A DNA stretch of 45,112 bases from an uncultured Prevotellaceae bacterium (GCA_900320045.1 ONQT01000020.1:2074-47185), one strand, 5' to 3'. Counted from the stretch's first letter, positions 15,885-24,160 are shown. Translations and numbers: made by a program. The notes: generated by a model not told the origin, from the letters alone.

Positions 15885-17699
15885 ATGAAAGAGCGACTGT
15901 TTTTCTTGCTGAAGGTTATTCTGGCTTATGTGGGTGTCTTCGTAATTGGGAAAATTGCGTTTATGGCAGCTCATTGGACAAGTGATGACGATGCGTCTTT
16001 GGCAGATGCGCTGGCAGCCGTTTGGAATGGATTGTCGTTGGATGTGACGATAGCGCTCTATTTGCTTTCTGTGCCATTCTTGGTGGTGACGGTTTCTGTC
16101 TTCTGGAAGCGATGGCAATGGCTGGCGTGGTTGCTGAAAGGCTATTTCGCCATCATGGCGTTGCCTATTGTTTTGGCCATCGTAGCTGACAATGTGCTGT
16201 ATCGTTATTGGGGCATCAAATTAGATGCCTCCGTCCTTCAGTTTCTTGATACGACGGGCGCAGCATTCACCAGCATCTCGTGGTGGGCTATCATTTTGTT
16301 AATAATTGTCATCGCCTTGGGTACTTGGGGAATTGCTTACTTGTTGATACGAATGACGCCTCGGAATTTGCCGATATTGTCTGCAAAGAAGCAGCTGCTG
16401 ATGAGTGTACTGATGGTGCTCCTGTTGCCATTGATAATCATCGGCATCAGAGGAGGGGTGGGAGAATCCACGTCCAACGTCGGACAGGTATATTTCTCGC
16501 AGAAGCAGTTCTTTAACCACGCCGCTGTCAATCCGGTATTCAGCTTCTTGTCGTCGTTCAGCAGCACACATCAACTTCCCAATCATCATTTCTATGATTC
16601 CGAAACCTGTCATCAGCTCACCGACCACCTATTCTTTACGACCAGTCGGGGCGATAGTACCTTGCTGCGCATCAAGCAGCCGCATATTGTGATGATTATT
16701 ATGGAGGGCTGCGGAGGAACGTTTACGATGTTAAACGGTCGTCCTGAAGTCACGCCTAACCTCACACGCCTGGCTGCCGAGGGGGTATTCTTTAGTAATT
16801 GCTATGCAAACAGCTGGCGAACTGACCGCGGTAATGTGAGCATTCTGAGTGGCTATCCGGCTTTTCCCAATTCCTCTGTGATGAAGATGGCCCAAAAGTG
16901 TGACAAGCTACCTTCCATAGCTCGCACATTGTCACATGAAGGATATCGCTCGCGGTATATCTATGGCGGCGACATCAACTTTACCAATACCAAGGGCTAT
17001 CTGATGGGAACTGGATTCGCCGAAGCGCTGGGCGACAAAGACTTCAGTCTTTCTGAACAGCGTTCCAGCTCTTGGGGCGTTTGCGACGAAAAGGTGTTTG
17101 AGCATACTGTTCAGCTGATGAAGAAAGACCGCCAGCAGTACCGTAAGACCATGAACGTGGTGATGACACTCTCCAGTCACGAACCATGGGATGTGCCCAT
17201 GGAGAAGGTTTTTGACGATGAGATTCTGAATGCTTTTCACTATCTGGACAAGAGTATCGGCTCTTTCGTTGAGCAGCTTAAAGCCAACGACCTGTGGAGA
17301 GAGACGCTCTTGATAATCTTGCCTGACCATGGCACACGCTATCAAGAAGACGGCTATGGTAGTGTTGTGACTTGCCACATCCCAATGATTTGGACGGGTG
17401 GTGCCGTAGCTGCTCCGAAGGATGTCAAGGTGTTGTGTAATCAGTCAGACCTGGCGGCAACACTGTTGGGACAGATGGGTATTCCTCACGACGATTTCCC
17501 CTTCAGCCGCGACGTACTCAGTCGTGACTATCGCCACCCCTTCGCCTCTTATTCCTTTACCAACCACATTGCGCTAATAGACAGCACCCATCAGTTTCAT
17601 CTCTACGATTTGCAAGACAAACGGACAGCCGACGATACATACTATCGTCTGGCAAAGGCGTTGTTACAAATGGCTTGTGAGGATTTGCGGAACCGATAA
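15885..17699 (+). CDS. LTA-synthase-like membrane phosphotransferase (sulfatase superfamily) 2
   Basis: The 604-residue paralogue has five N-terminal membrane helices (~5-190), then a sulfatase-type domain (~265-590). Catalytic elements: IVMIIMEGCGG (Glu), NSWRTDRGNVSILSGYP with the Thr nucleophile in RTDRG, and LIILPDHGTRYQED (Asp-His). It probably transfers a phospho-alcohol group from a phospholipid head group to an envelope acceptor, by analogy with LtaS and OpgB-type enzymes. It is transcribed divergently from the first LtaS-like gene across a 100-bp spacer and ends 3 bp before the convergent YejM-like gene. Unlike its neighbour it keeps Thr at the nucleophile position. Confidence 0.88.
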   Translation: MKERLFFLLKVILAYVGVFVIGKIAFMAAHWTSDDDASLADALAAVWNGLSLDVTIALYLLSVPFLVVTVSVFWKRWQWLAWLLKGYFAIMALPIVLAIVADNVLYRYWGIKLDASVLQFLDTTGAAFTSISWWAIILLIIVIALGTWGIAYLLIRMTPRNLPILSAKKQLLMSVLMVLLLPLIIIGIRGGVGESTSNVGQVYFSQKQFFNHAAVNPVFSFLSSFSSTHQLPNHHFYDSETCHQLTDHLFFTTSRGDSTLLRIKQPHIVMIIMEGCGGTFTMLNGRPEVTPNLTRLAAEGVFFSNCYANSWRTDRGNVSILSGYPAFPNSSVMKMAQKCDKLPSIARTLSHEGYRSRYIYGGDINFTNTKGYLMGTGFAEALGDKDFSLSEQRSSSWGVCDEKVFEHTVQLMKKDRQQYRKTMNVVMTLSSHEPWDVPMEKVFDDEILNAFHYLDKSIGSFVEQLKANDLWRETLLIILPDHGTRYQEDGYGSVVTCHIPMIWTGGAVAAPKDVKVLCNQSDLAATLLGQMGIPHDDFPFSRDVLSRDYRHPFASYSFTNHIALIDSTHQFHLYDLQDKRTADDTYYRLAKALLQMACEDLRNR

Positions 17700-17702
17700 T
17701 TA

Positions 17703-19538
17703 CTACTTGATAAAGCGTCGGAGGTTCTGTAGGGCATCGTTGAGTTCCTTGCCGTTCAACGGATAGTCGTAAAGAGGCGTCATGTGCTTGTCAAAGATAT
17801 CGACTGTACCATTGCCGTTCTTTTCGATAATCACGTCATCGTCGGCAATGAATGCCCAGTCGAGTACTTTACCTACATATTGCCAACGACGCGGCTGCGG
17901 GTCGTCCAGCAGATAGCCCATTGAATAGTCGCTCGGGGGATTCTTCACTCCAAGAACCTGTTTCAGAACGGTCGGTACGATGTCATAATGCGTAGTGCGG
18001 TAATGGCGTTCTTCGGGTTTGATGCCGGGATAATAGACAATGAGCGGTGTTCCAACCTGCGCACGACTGTAGTTGCTCGAATGTCCCCAATAGTTTTTCT
18101 TGTTTTCATTAAACTCCTGTCCGTGGTCACCGGTGACGACAATCATGGTCCGCTCCATCAGTTGACGGTCTTCCAATGCTTGCAGCACCTTTCCAACTAG
18201 CGAGTCAATGACATAGACATTGTTGCGGTACAGGTTGAAGAACGGGGTGGGGTCGAGCTTGTTGTTTAATTCCAGGTATTTCGGTTCTTCCCATGACGGT
18301 GTGAAGTGATGGGTCAGTTCCTTGGGAATCATCATACTGTGGCAACCATCATAGAAAAGAAAGGAGAAGAAGGGCTGCTTTACATCCTTCTGTGCCAACT
18401 TGTCGCAGAAGAGCTTGGTCAGGTTACAATCGCGCTCATAAGTGGTATCGCCTGGCGTGTCCTTTCTTACGTTCACCCCTCGGTAGTACATCTTAGCAAT
18501 AGGGGGATATACCAACGTGGCGCTGGGATAGGTGTCCAGCAGATAGCCGTGCTTCAGCAACTGGTCGGTCAGTACCGGTTGTATGGATCCGTACTCAAAC
18601 GATTGCCAGTAATACGACGGCAGGGCTGTGAAGAGTGTGAACGTGCCATTCATGGTCTCGTTGGCTCCGCTGAAGTGGTTGGTATAGCGTTGTCCTCTCT
18701 CCGACAGGCGATACAGGTTGGGGGAACAGTCGGGTTGAAGGGTACGGTAGTTCCAAGAGTCAATGCAGATCCATACGATATTGATCAGCGTGTCGGGTTC
18801 CTCACACTCGATAGTATGCAACGGATAACTTAGGAAATCAGTTTCTGACGGGGCAAAGTCGGCAGCTTCAATGCTTTCGTCCGTGGCCATACCCAACGCA
18901 ATGAATACGCTGTTGATGCGGATGGGGAAATAGTAGGGAATAATCTCCTTGCTTTCCATTACCGAACGCAACTTGTGGATGCCTGAATAGGCATGAATAC
19001 CCTGTGATAGCAGTGCCGCACCCAACATCAGGCATAGCAATGTCCGAGGCAGGTGTCTGACGGGATGGCTCACCATCCTGATGGCTGCCCATAGGATGAA
19101 GAATGACAAGCAGCAGATACCGATGATATAGAGTGTTGACAGGATATATGTCGAAGTCCCAAATACGAAGATGTCGCCGGCGGCAGGGCCGGTAAACATT
19201 TGGATGATAAAGGCGTTGATGTGGAAGTGATAGATGCCGTAGACAAACTTGTTGACGACGGCCATGATGATGATGAAGGCGTGCAGTACGGCAATGATGC
19301 TCCCCGAAATCTTGGCGGAAACCTTGCAGAGTGTCAGTGGCAAACCAATGGCCACAAACGGAATGAGCATAACGATGGCAGCATGCGTGATACAGGAAGT
19401 AAGGAAGAATAACCATCCTGTAACGTCCATTAAACTCGCAACCTGATTGCCTACCATGTAAGTCGCCAGAATAGCTGCCAACACGATGGTACTAAAAGCG
19501 TATTGATATAGGAGAACTTTGAGGTGCTGCTTCTTCAT
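17703..19538 (-). CDS. YejM/PbgA/LapC-like inner-membrane sulfatase-fold protein with intact GDHG motif
   Basis: A 611-residue protein counted from the ATG at 19538; the longer frame opens only with a GTG at 19580 overlapping the miaB stop, and the membrane helices begin right after the ATG. Five membrane helices are followed by a sulfatase-fold domain. By memory it aligns with E. coli YejM (DUF3413 plus sulfatase): VNKFVYGIYHFHINAFIIQM in the membrane part, INIVWICIDSWNYRTL, SGANETMNGTFTLF, and a YSMGYLL tail before the final strands. E. coli YejM has lost its metal site and acts in LPS homeostasis as a sensor. This protein keeps VVTGDHGQEF, so it may be catalytic. It is the last gene of greA-hit-miaB-yejM. 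Confidence 0.75.
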   Translation of the reverse strand: MKKQHLKVLLYQYAFSTIVLAAILATYMVGNQVASLMDVTGWLFFLTSCITHAAIVMLIPFVAIGLPLTLCKVSAKISGSIIAVLHAFIIIMAVVNKFVYGIYHFHINAFIIQMFTGPAAGDIFVFGTSTYILSTLYIIGICCLSFFILWAAIRMVSHPVRHLPRTLLCLMLGAALLSQGIHAYSGIHKLRSVMESKEIIPYYFPIRINSVFIALGMATDESIEAADFAPSETDFLSYPLHTIECEEPDTLINIVWICIDSWNYRTLQPDCSPNLYRLSERGQRYTNHFSGANETMNGTFTLFTALPSYYWQSFEYGSIQPVLTDQLLKHGYLLDTYPSATLVYPPIAKMYYRGVNVRKDTPGDTTYERDCNLTKLFCDKLAQKDVKQPFFSFLFYDGCHSMMIPKELTHHFTPSWEEPKYLELNNKLDPTPFFNLYRNNVYVIDSLVGKVLQALEDRQLMERTMIVVTGDHGQEFNENKKNYWGHSSNYSRAQVGTPLIVYYPGIKPEERHYRTTHYDIVPTVLKQVLGVKNPPSDYSMGYLLDDPQPRRWQYVGKVLDWAFIADDDVIIEKNGNGTVDIFDKHMTPLYDYPLNGKELNDALQNLRRFIK

Positions 19539-19576
19539 CGTTGTGGAATGGAAACTATAGTTTATGTTCTTTAAGG

Positions 19577-20884
19577 TCACTCTACGGTTTTACCCAGTAA
19601 GGTAGCGCTGGTGCTGCTGGTAATCTTGACGCGCACCGTTTCACCGATATGGTGACCAACCTTGTCGAAGACCACCATCTTGTTCTGCTCGGTACGGCCG
19701 CAGAGTTGCTCACGGCTGCGCTTGGAGAAACTCTCCACCAGCACGTCGAACTCCTTGCCCTCGTCTTTCTTGTTCTGCTGGGCGGAAATCTCTGTCTGTA
19801 GGGCTATCAGCTCATTCAGACGACGTATCTTCTCCTCCTCGGGGATGTTGTCGGGAAGGTGCTTCGAGGCGTAGGTGCCGGGGCGTTCAGAGTATTTGAA
19901 CATGAAAGCCGAGTCGTAACCTACCTCGCGCATCAGGCTCAGCGACGACTGGTGGTCCTCCTCTGTCTCGTCGTGATAACCCACGAAGATATCGGTCGAT
20001 AAGCCACAGTCAGGGATGATGCGCCGGATAGCGTCCACACGCTCTAAATACCACTCACGGGTATATTTGCGGTTCATCAGCTTCAGGATGTGGTTCGAGC
20101 CGCTCTGTACGGGCAGGTGGATGTGCTTGCAGACGTTCGGCATGTCGGCAATGACGTGCAGCGTCGCGTCGCTCATGTCCTTTGGATGACTCGTGGTAAA
20201 GCGGATGCGCATTTGGGGAGCCTCCTCAGCCACCCTGCGCAGCAACTGCGGGAACGAGTTTTGCTCGTTCCACTGATAGCTGTTTACATTCTGTCCTAAC
20301 AGCGTGACTTCCTTGAATCCTCTGTCACGCAGGTCGCGCACTTCCTTCAGGATGCTTTCCACATCCCTGCTGCGCTCGCGGCCTCTGGTATAAGGTACGA
20401 TGCAGTAGTGGCAGAAGTTGTTGCAACCGCGCATGATGCTGACGAAACCGCCAATCCTGGCACCGAAGATGCGTTGTGGCAACACGTCGCGATAGGTCTC
20501 GGTCGTCGACAAGTCCAGATTCATAGCCTTATGACCTGTCTCTGCCTGAGCAATGAGGTCAGGCAATGAGAGATAGGCATCGGGACCAGCCACGAGGTCG
20601 GCGTGATGATGCTGCAGCAAATCCTCACCAGTTCGTTCTGCCATACAGCCCAGAACACCTATAATAAGAGGTCTCTTTTTGCGTTCGGCATCAAGGGCAT
20701 CTAGGCGATGATAGATTTTCTGCTCGGCATTGTCACGAACGGAACAGGTGTTCAGGAATACGGCATCAGCGTCGTCCAGCGTTTCCGTTGGTTCATAGCC
20801 AGCCATACCCATGACCGAGGCCACCACTTCCGAGTCGGCCACATTCATTTGACAACCGTAGGTCTCTATAAAGAGTTTCTTCAT
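19577..20884 (-). CDS. miaB: tRNA-2-methylthio-N6-dimethylallyladenosine synthase
   Basis: The 435-residue radical-SAM methylthiotransferase adds a methylthio group to i6A37 in tRNAs reading UNN codons. All landmarks are visible: N-terminal UPF0004 domain with the three cluster cysteines C11, C47 and C80; radical-SAM C154-x3-C158-x2-C161 in RGCNNFCHYC; and a C-terminal TRAM domain (FDVLVESFSKRS...VRVKITSSTSATLLGKTV). Length and order match the MiaB branch rather than MtaB or RimO. The gene lies 32 bp after the HIT gene, in the greA operon. Confidence 0.96.
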   Translation of the reverse strand: MKKLFIETYGCQMNVADSEVVASVMGMAGYEPTETLDDADAVFLNTCSVRDNAEQKIYHRLDALDAERKKRPLIIGVLGCMAERTGEDLLQHHHADLVAGPDAYLSLPDLIAQAETGHKAMNLDLSTTETYRDVLPQRIFGARIGGFVSIMRGCNNFCHYCIVPYTRGRERSRDVESILKEVRDLRDRGFKEVTLLGQNVNSYQWNEQNSFPQLLRRVAEEAPQMRIRFTTSHPKDMSDATLHVIADMPNVCKHIHLPVQSGSNHILKLMNRKYTREWYLERVDAIRRIIPDCGLSTDIFVGYHDETEEDHQSSLSLMREVGYDSAFMFKYSERPGTYASKHLPDNIPEEEKIRRLNELIALQTEISAQQNKKDEGKEFDVLVESFSKRSREQLCGRTEQNKMVVFDKVGHHIGETVRVKITSSTSATLLGKTVE

Positions 20885-20916
20885 ATTTGCTCAATAGGGT
20901 CGGTTCCGCTGTGTTT

Positions 20917-21312
20917 TTAAGCGCCAAAGGCCCCTTGAATCTTGGCGGCAATGTCCTTAAACTCCTCTTCTGTAAGTTTCAATTTCTCACGGCGGAAGTC
21001 GGCATCGCCCTCTGTCTGCATGGGGATGAGATGAATGTGGGCGTGAGCAACCTCGAGACCCAGCACCACCTGTGCAACCTTCTTACAAGGGAAGGCCTTC
21101 TTGATGGCAATGGCCACCTGCTTGGCAAACTTCTGGTAACGGGCCAGTTCGTCGTCGTCCATATCGAAGAAGTAGTCAACCTCCCTGCGTGGAATGACCA
21201 GCGTGTGGCCCTTCACCAACGGGTTGATATCCAGGAAAGCGTAGAACTCGTCGTTCTCTGCAACCTTATAGCTGGGAATCTCTCCAGCAGCAATCTTTGC
21301 AAATATATCCAT
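20917..21312 (-). CDS. HIT family nucleotide-binding hydrolase
   Basis: The 131-residue protein carries the histidine-triad motif HAHIHLIP near residues 90-97 and the N-terminal DIFAKIAAGEIPSYKVAEND segment typical of Hint/HinT proteins, which hydrolyse adenosine phosphoramidates and related nucleotides. The C-terminal ~25 residues are charged. It starts 30 bp downstream of greA and precedes miaB. The physiological substrate in this lineage is unknown. Confidence 0.93.
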   Translation of the reverse strand: MDIFAKIAAGEIPSYKVAENDEFYAFLDINPLVKGHTLVIPRREVDYFFDMDDDELARYQKFAKQVAIAIKKAFPCKKVAQVVLGLEVAHAHIHLIPMQTEGDADFRREKLKLTEEEFKDIAAKIQGAFGA

Positions 21313-21342
21313 AATTTTTTTGAATTAACAGGATTAATGATT

Positions 21343-21810
21343 TTAAGCTATCGAGATGTTTTCGATGCGCAGCTTGATGGTGCCGCGAGGAATCTGAATC
21401 TCCACCTCGTCACCAACCTTCTTGCCCAGTAGGCCTTGTGCGATAGGTGTCTTGATACTGATCTTGCCAGCACGCAGGTCGGCCTCGTTCTCGCTGACGA
21501 TGGTATACGACATGCGGGCCTTGGTAGTCAGATTGGTCATCTCCACTTTCGTCAGAATCTGTACCGACTCGGTACTCAGACGAGAGGTATCCACCACCTT
21601 TGCCTCGCTGATGGTCGTCTTCAGACGGTTGATCTTGTCTTCCAGATGAGCCTGAGCCTCCTTGGCGGCGTCGTACTCGCTGTTCTCACTCAAATCACCC
21701 TTCTCACGAGCCTCAGCAATGGCTGCCGATGCTTTGGGGCGCTCTATCGCTTCCAAGCGATGCAGTTCGGCTATGAGCTTGTCATAGCCCTCTTGTGACA
21801 TGTATGCCAT
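21343..21810 (-). CDS. greA: transcription elongation factor GreA
   Basis: The 155-residue protein begins YMSQEGYDKLIAELHRLE and has the coiled-coil domain (residues ~1-75) with acidic tip residues in the GDLSENSEYDAA segment that reach the RNA polymerase active site to stimulate cleavage of backtracked transcripts. The C-terminal FKBP-like domain contains ISIKTPIAQGLLGKKVGDEVEIQIP. It is the first gene of greA-hit-miaB-yejM, with a consensus promoter 137-168 bp upstream and a strong terminator-like hairpin in the leader between promoter and ATG, which suggests attenuation. Confidence 0.97.
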   Translation of the reverse strand: MAYMSQEGYDKLIAELHRLEAIERPKASAAIAEAREKGDLSENSEYDAAKEAQAHLEDKINRLKTTISEAKVVDTSRLSTESVQILTKVEMTNLTTKARMSYTIVSENEADLRAGKISIKTPIAQGLLGKKVGDEVEIQIPRGTIKLRIENISIA

Positions 21811-21865
21811 GATATTAAAATTTTACTATTTAACTGTTTACTATTTCTGTTTGATGTCTTAGACG

Positions 21866-21904
21866 CAGAAAAAAGAAAGAATCCCGACACGCTGTTGTCG
21901 GAAT
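21866..21904 (-). terminator. intrinsic-terminator-like hairpin in the greA leader
   Basis: On the minus strand the arms at 21904-21896 and 21889-21881 form a 9-bp stem (one G-T pair) with a 6-nt loop, followed by a T-rich run (tctttcttttttct). It lies 40-80 nt after the predicted greA start of transcription and ~70 nt before the ATG, so most transcripts could end here. E. coli greA is known to have a terminated leader that releases small RNAs; whether the two are analogous is inference. Confidence 0.7.
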
Positions 21905-21946
21905 GCTTCACTCTAATCCTATCAATGTCCTTATGTTTATCGGTTG

Positions 21947-21978
21947 CAAAGGTACAAAGAAAATCCGTTATCGCCAAA
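21947..21978 (-). promoter_or_regulatory. greA promoter (-33/-7)
   Basis: On the minus strand, TTTG (21978-21975), a 20-bp spacer, then TACCTTTG (21954-21947): a perfect consensus. Transcription would start near 21942. Confidence 0.75.
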
Positions 21979-22006
21979 TTTTCTAGCAAAAAACTTCTTG
22001 TACGAA

Positions 22007-22020
22007 TTGATTTACATCAA
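22007..22020. promoter_or_regulatory. CRP/FNR-type palindrome TTGAT-N4-ATCAA
   Basis: The 14-mer TTGATTTACATCAA matches exactly the FNR-box consensus known from other phyla. Its centre is about 71 bp from the predicted greA start and about 79 bp from the predicted start on the dciA side, distances used by class I CRP/FNR activators. It lies midway between the two divergent promoters. Chance occurrence is possible in AT-rich DNA. Confidence 0.4.
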
Positions 22021-22057
22021 GAAAGTGTAGCGTAGACACCATTTTCTCACCTTATTA

Positions 22058-22088
22058 TTTGTAATATCATGATAAATGTCTACCTTTG
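22058..22088 (+). promoter_or_regulatory. promoter (-33/-7) of the DUF721/dciA-like transcript
   Basis: TTTG (22058-22061), a 19-bp spacer, TACCTTTG (22081-22088). The transcript would begin near 22093, 122 nt before the ORF at 22215, with a terminator-like hairpin in between. Confidence 0.75.
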
Positions 22089-22092
22089 CATC

Positions 22093-22157
22093 GTGTTTTT
22101 CATAGTATTAGATTTAAGGTTAACAAAGGTTAGGGGTTCAGCGGAGCCCCATTTTTT
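22093..22157 (+). ncRNA. candidate ~65-nt terminated leader RNA
   Basis: The predicted start near 22093 and the terminator at 22133-22157 bound a short transcript with no ORF. Just outside the terminator, aggttaac (22117-22124) can pair with gttaac-a-cct (22160-22169), an alternative outer stem that only forms when polymerase reads through. It could be an attenuated leader or a free small RNA. No known riboswitch family is recognised. Confidence 0.4.
22133..22157 (+). terminator. intrinsic terminator upstream of the DUF721 gene
   Basis: A GGGG-led 7-bp stem (one G-T pair), loop AGCG, then a run of six T (22152-22157). It lies between the promoter at 22058-22088 and the start codon at 22215, so read-through is needed to express the gene from this promoter. 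Confidence 0.75.
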
Positions 22158-22214
22158 ATGTTAACACCTCTATTTTTCCAATTGAACAAGTAAAAAAGAA
22201 TAATAAATAGTAGA

Positions 22215-22505
22215 ATGTTTAAACGTGACGTTCAACAAGTCAAGGACTTGATACTCCGCACCATTCGTGAGCAGGGATTGGAGATGCCGTTGTTGCAGAA
22301 GCGACTGGTGGAGGCGTGGCCAGAAGTGGCTGGGCCTGTCGTCCAACGCTATACGCTGAACACCTATATATATAACCAGACACTCTACGTGCGGCTGTCG
22401 AATCCTGCGTTGCGCTCAGACCTCAGTATGCAACGGCAGGAGCTTACCAAAAAGCTGAACGATGCAGTCGGTGAACAGGTAATTACGGATATTCGATTTA
22501 ACTGA
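22215..22505 (+). CDS. DUF721 (DciA-like) protein
   Basis: The 96-residue protein matches the DUF721 pattern: a short N-terminal helix, then LLQKRLVEAWPEVAGPVVQRYTLNTYIYNQTLYVRLSNPALRSDL, a KH-like alpha-beta core with the VWP/AWPEVVG signature. DciA, the DUF721 protein of many bacteria, loads the replicative helicase DnaB; small Bacteroidota members are assumed, not shown, to do the same. Its leader contains an intrinsic terminator. It converges on the ctp-like gene with a 3-bp gap. Confidence 0.8.
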   Translation: MFKRDVQQVKDLILRTIREQGLEMPLLQKRLVEAWPEVAGPVVQRYTLNTYIYNQTLYVRLSNPALRSDLSMQRQELTKKLNDAVGEQVITDIRFN

Positions 22506-22508
22506 TCC

Positions 22509-24116
22509 TTACTTTTTTAGTTGTTTCTCTTGTAAAACCTTTAGTGTCTCCTTGATGGCAGGGTCGTCCTCGTTGAGGTACTGCACCCACGCTTCTTCCT
22601 TCATCATATTATACACAATGCGGCTAATGATATAGCGCTCCAGCAGATGGTGTGATCGCTGTATCATGAGGTTGCGGCGTTTCAGACCATTCTTCTCAGC
22701 ATAAGTAGCAAAGCGGTCGACGATGTTTTGGTGTTTCAGGTAATCGGCGAGCTGAGAGGTGGTGGAATAGTTGCTGAGTTGTTGGCGGTTGTCATCCGTA
22801 TAAGCATAGGCGAACATAATAATCTGTCCACTCATGGAGGCTTGCTTATAATAAGAAGTGACATTGGTGGTGTCCTCTGCTACGAAGATGTCAGGTGTGA
22901 TGCCGCCACCACCATATACAATTCGGCCACCAGTAGTGTGGTAAGCCTTGCCCTCATGCTTGATGCTGTCCTCAGAGAAGAACTCCCCGTGCTCGTAACG
23001 TGAGAGCAAATCTTCCTCATAGTCTTTGTTGTCTCCAGCCACATAAGGCTTCTGGATGCAACGTCCTGACGGTGTGTAGTAGCGGGCAATGGTGAGACGT
23101 ATCATGCTTTGGTCAGCAAAGGTGATGGGTTGCTGCACGAGACCCTTGCCGAAGGAGCGGCGTCCAATGATGGTGCCGCGGTCATTATCTTGAATGGCTC
23201 CGGCCAGAATTTCAGAGGCCGACGCAGAACCTTCGTCGATGAGTACCACAAGGGGCATCTTCTGATAGCTGCCGCGACCGTCGCTACGGTAGTCCTGACG
23301 AGGCGACTTGCGTCCTTGAGTATAGACGATGAGGCGATTTTTGGGCAGAAATTCGTTGGCAATCTGGACGGCTGACTGGAGGTAGCCTCCGGTATTGCCA
23401 CGCAGATCGATGCACAAGGCTCTGAAGTCCTCTTGCGACAGCTTGGCTAGTGCGATAAGCAGTTCGGGATAGGTGTTCTCGCCAAAGTTTTTAATGCGGA
23501 TATAGCCAGTCTTTTCGTCCAGCATATAGGCTGCGGTGACGCTCTTAGTCGGTATTTCACCACGCGTGACGACAATGTGGCGCACCTTCGTCTCGCCATA
23601 ACGCAGAATGCCCAACTTGACCTTTGTATCCTTAGGACCTTTCAGTCGGTGCATGGCTTCCTCATTGGTGACCTTCTTGCCAGTGAAGGGCTTGTCGTCT
23701 ACCTGAATGATTTTGTCGCCAGCAATAACTCCAGCACGCTCGGCAGGACCATTACTGATAACCTGTTGGACATGTAGCGTGTCCTGACGGATAGTAAACT
23801 CAATACCCACCCCCGAGAACGAGCCGCGTAGGTCGTCGTTAGCTATCTCTACGTCCTTGGCGGAGATATAGACGCTATGGGGATCCAGTTCTGCTAAGAT
23901 CTGTGGCATAGCCTTTTCTACCAGATCGTTGATATTGACAGTGTCTACGTACTGGTCGTTGATGATGTGCAGCAGGTTGTTCAATTTGTTGCTGCTGGAG
24001 TTGATAATGCTTAGTCGATTGCCTGAGAAATGATTGGCATAGAAGGTGCCTATCAGGATGCCAATGACTACGCTAAGTGCCAGCCATAGGGGTGAGAGTC
24101 TGTTTTTGTTGTTCAT
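22509..24116 (-). CDS. S41 family C-terminal processing peptidase
   Basis: The 535-residue protein has an N-terminal membrane anchor or signal (LWLALSVVIGILIGTFYA), a PDZ domain (~100-180; SFSGVGIEF...VISNGPAERAGVIAGDKIIQVDD), and the S41 tail-specific protease core with catalytic Ser in GSASASEILAGA and Lys in RRSFGKGLVQ. A ~190-residue C-terminal extension contains VYGGGGITPDI, as in CtpA. It acts in the periplasm, cutting proteins from their C-termini. It lies 44 bp after the dCMP deaminase gene; that spacer contains two copies of gttatatcg. Confidence 0.93.
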   Translation of the reverse strand: MNNKNRLSPLWLALSVVIGILIGTFYANHFSGNRLSIINSSSNKLNNLLHIINDQYVDTVNINDLVEKAMPQILAELDPHSVYISAKDVEIANDDLRGSFSGVGIEFTIRQDTLHVQQVISNGPAERAGVIAGDKIIQVDDKPFTGKKVTNEEAMHRLKGPKDTKVKLGILRYGETKVRHIVVTRGEIPTKSVTAAYMLDEKTGYIRIKNFGENTYPELLIALAKLSQEDFRALCIDLRGNTGGYLQSAVQIANEFLPKNRLIVYTQGRKSPRQDYRSDGRGSYQKMPLVVLIDEGSASASEILAGAIQDNDRGTIIGRRSFGKGLVQQPITFADQSMIRLTIARYYTPSGRCIQKPYVAGDNKDYEEDLLSRYEHGEFFSEDSIKHEGKAYHTTGGRIVYGGGGITPDIFVAEDTTNVTSYYKQASMSGQIIMFAYAYTDDNRQQLSNYSTTSQLADYLKHQNIVDRFATYAEKNGLKRRNLMIQRSHHLLERYIISRIVYNMMKEEAWVQYLNEDDPAIKETLKVLQEKQLKK

Positions 24117-24160
24117 TCTTTTTTCTCGAAATGTCGTTATATCGAATTGTTGTTATATCG

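Noticed and set aside
13820-17699. Evidence for Gram-positive lipoteichoic acid synthesis
   Set aside because: LtaS-like enzymes occur widely in Gram-negative bacteria with other acceptors; the 16S fragment and promoters show a Bacteroidales host.
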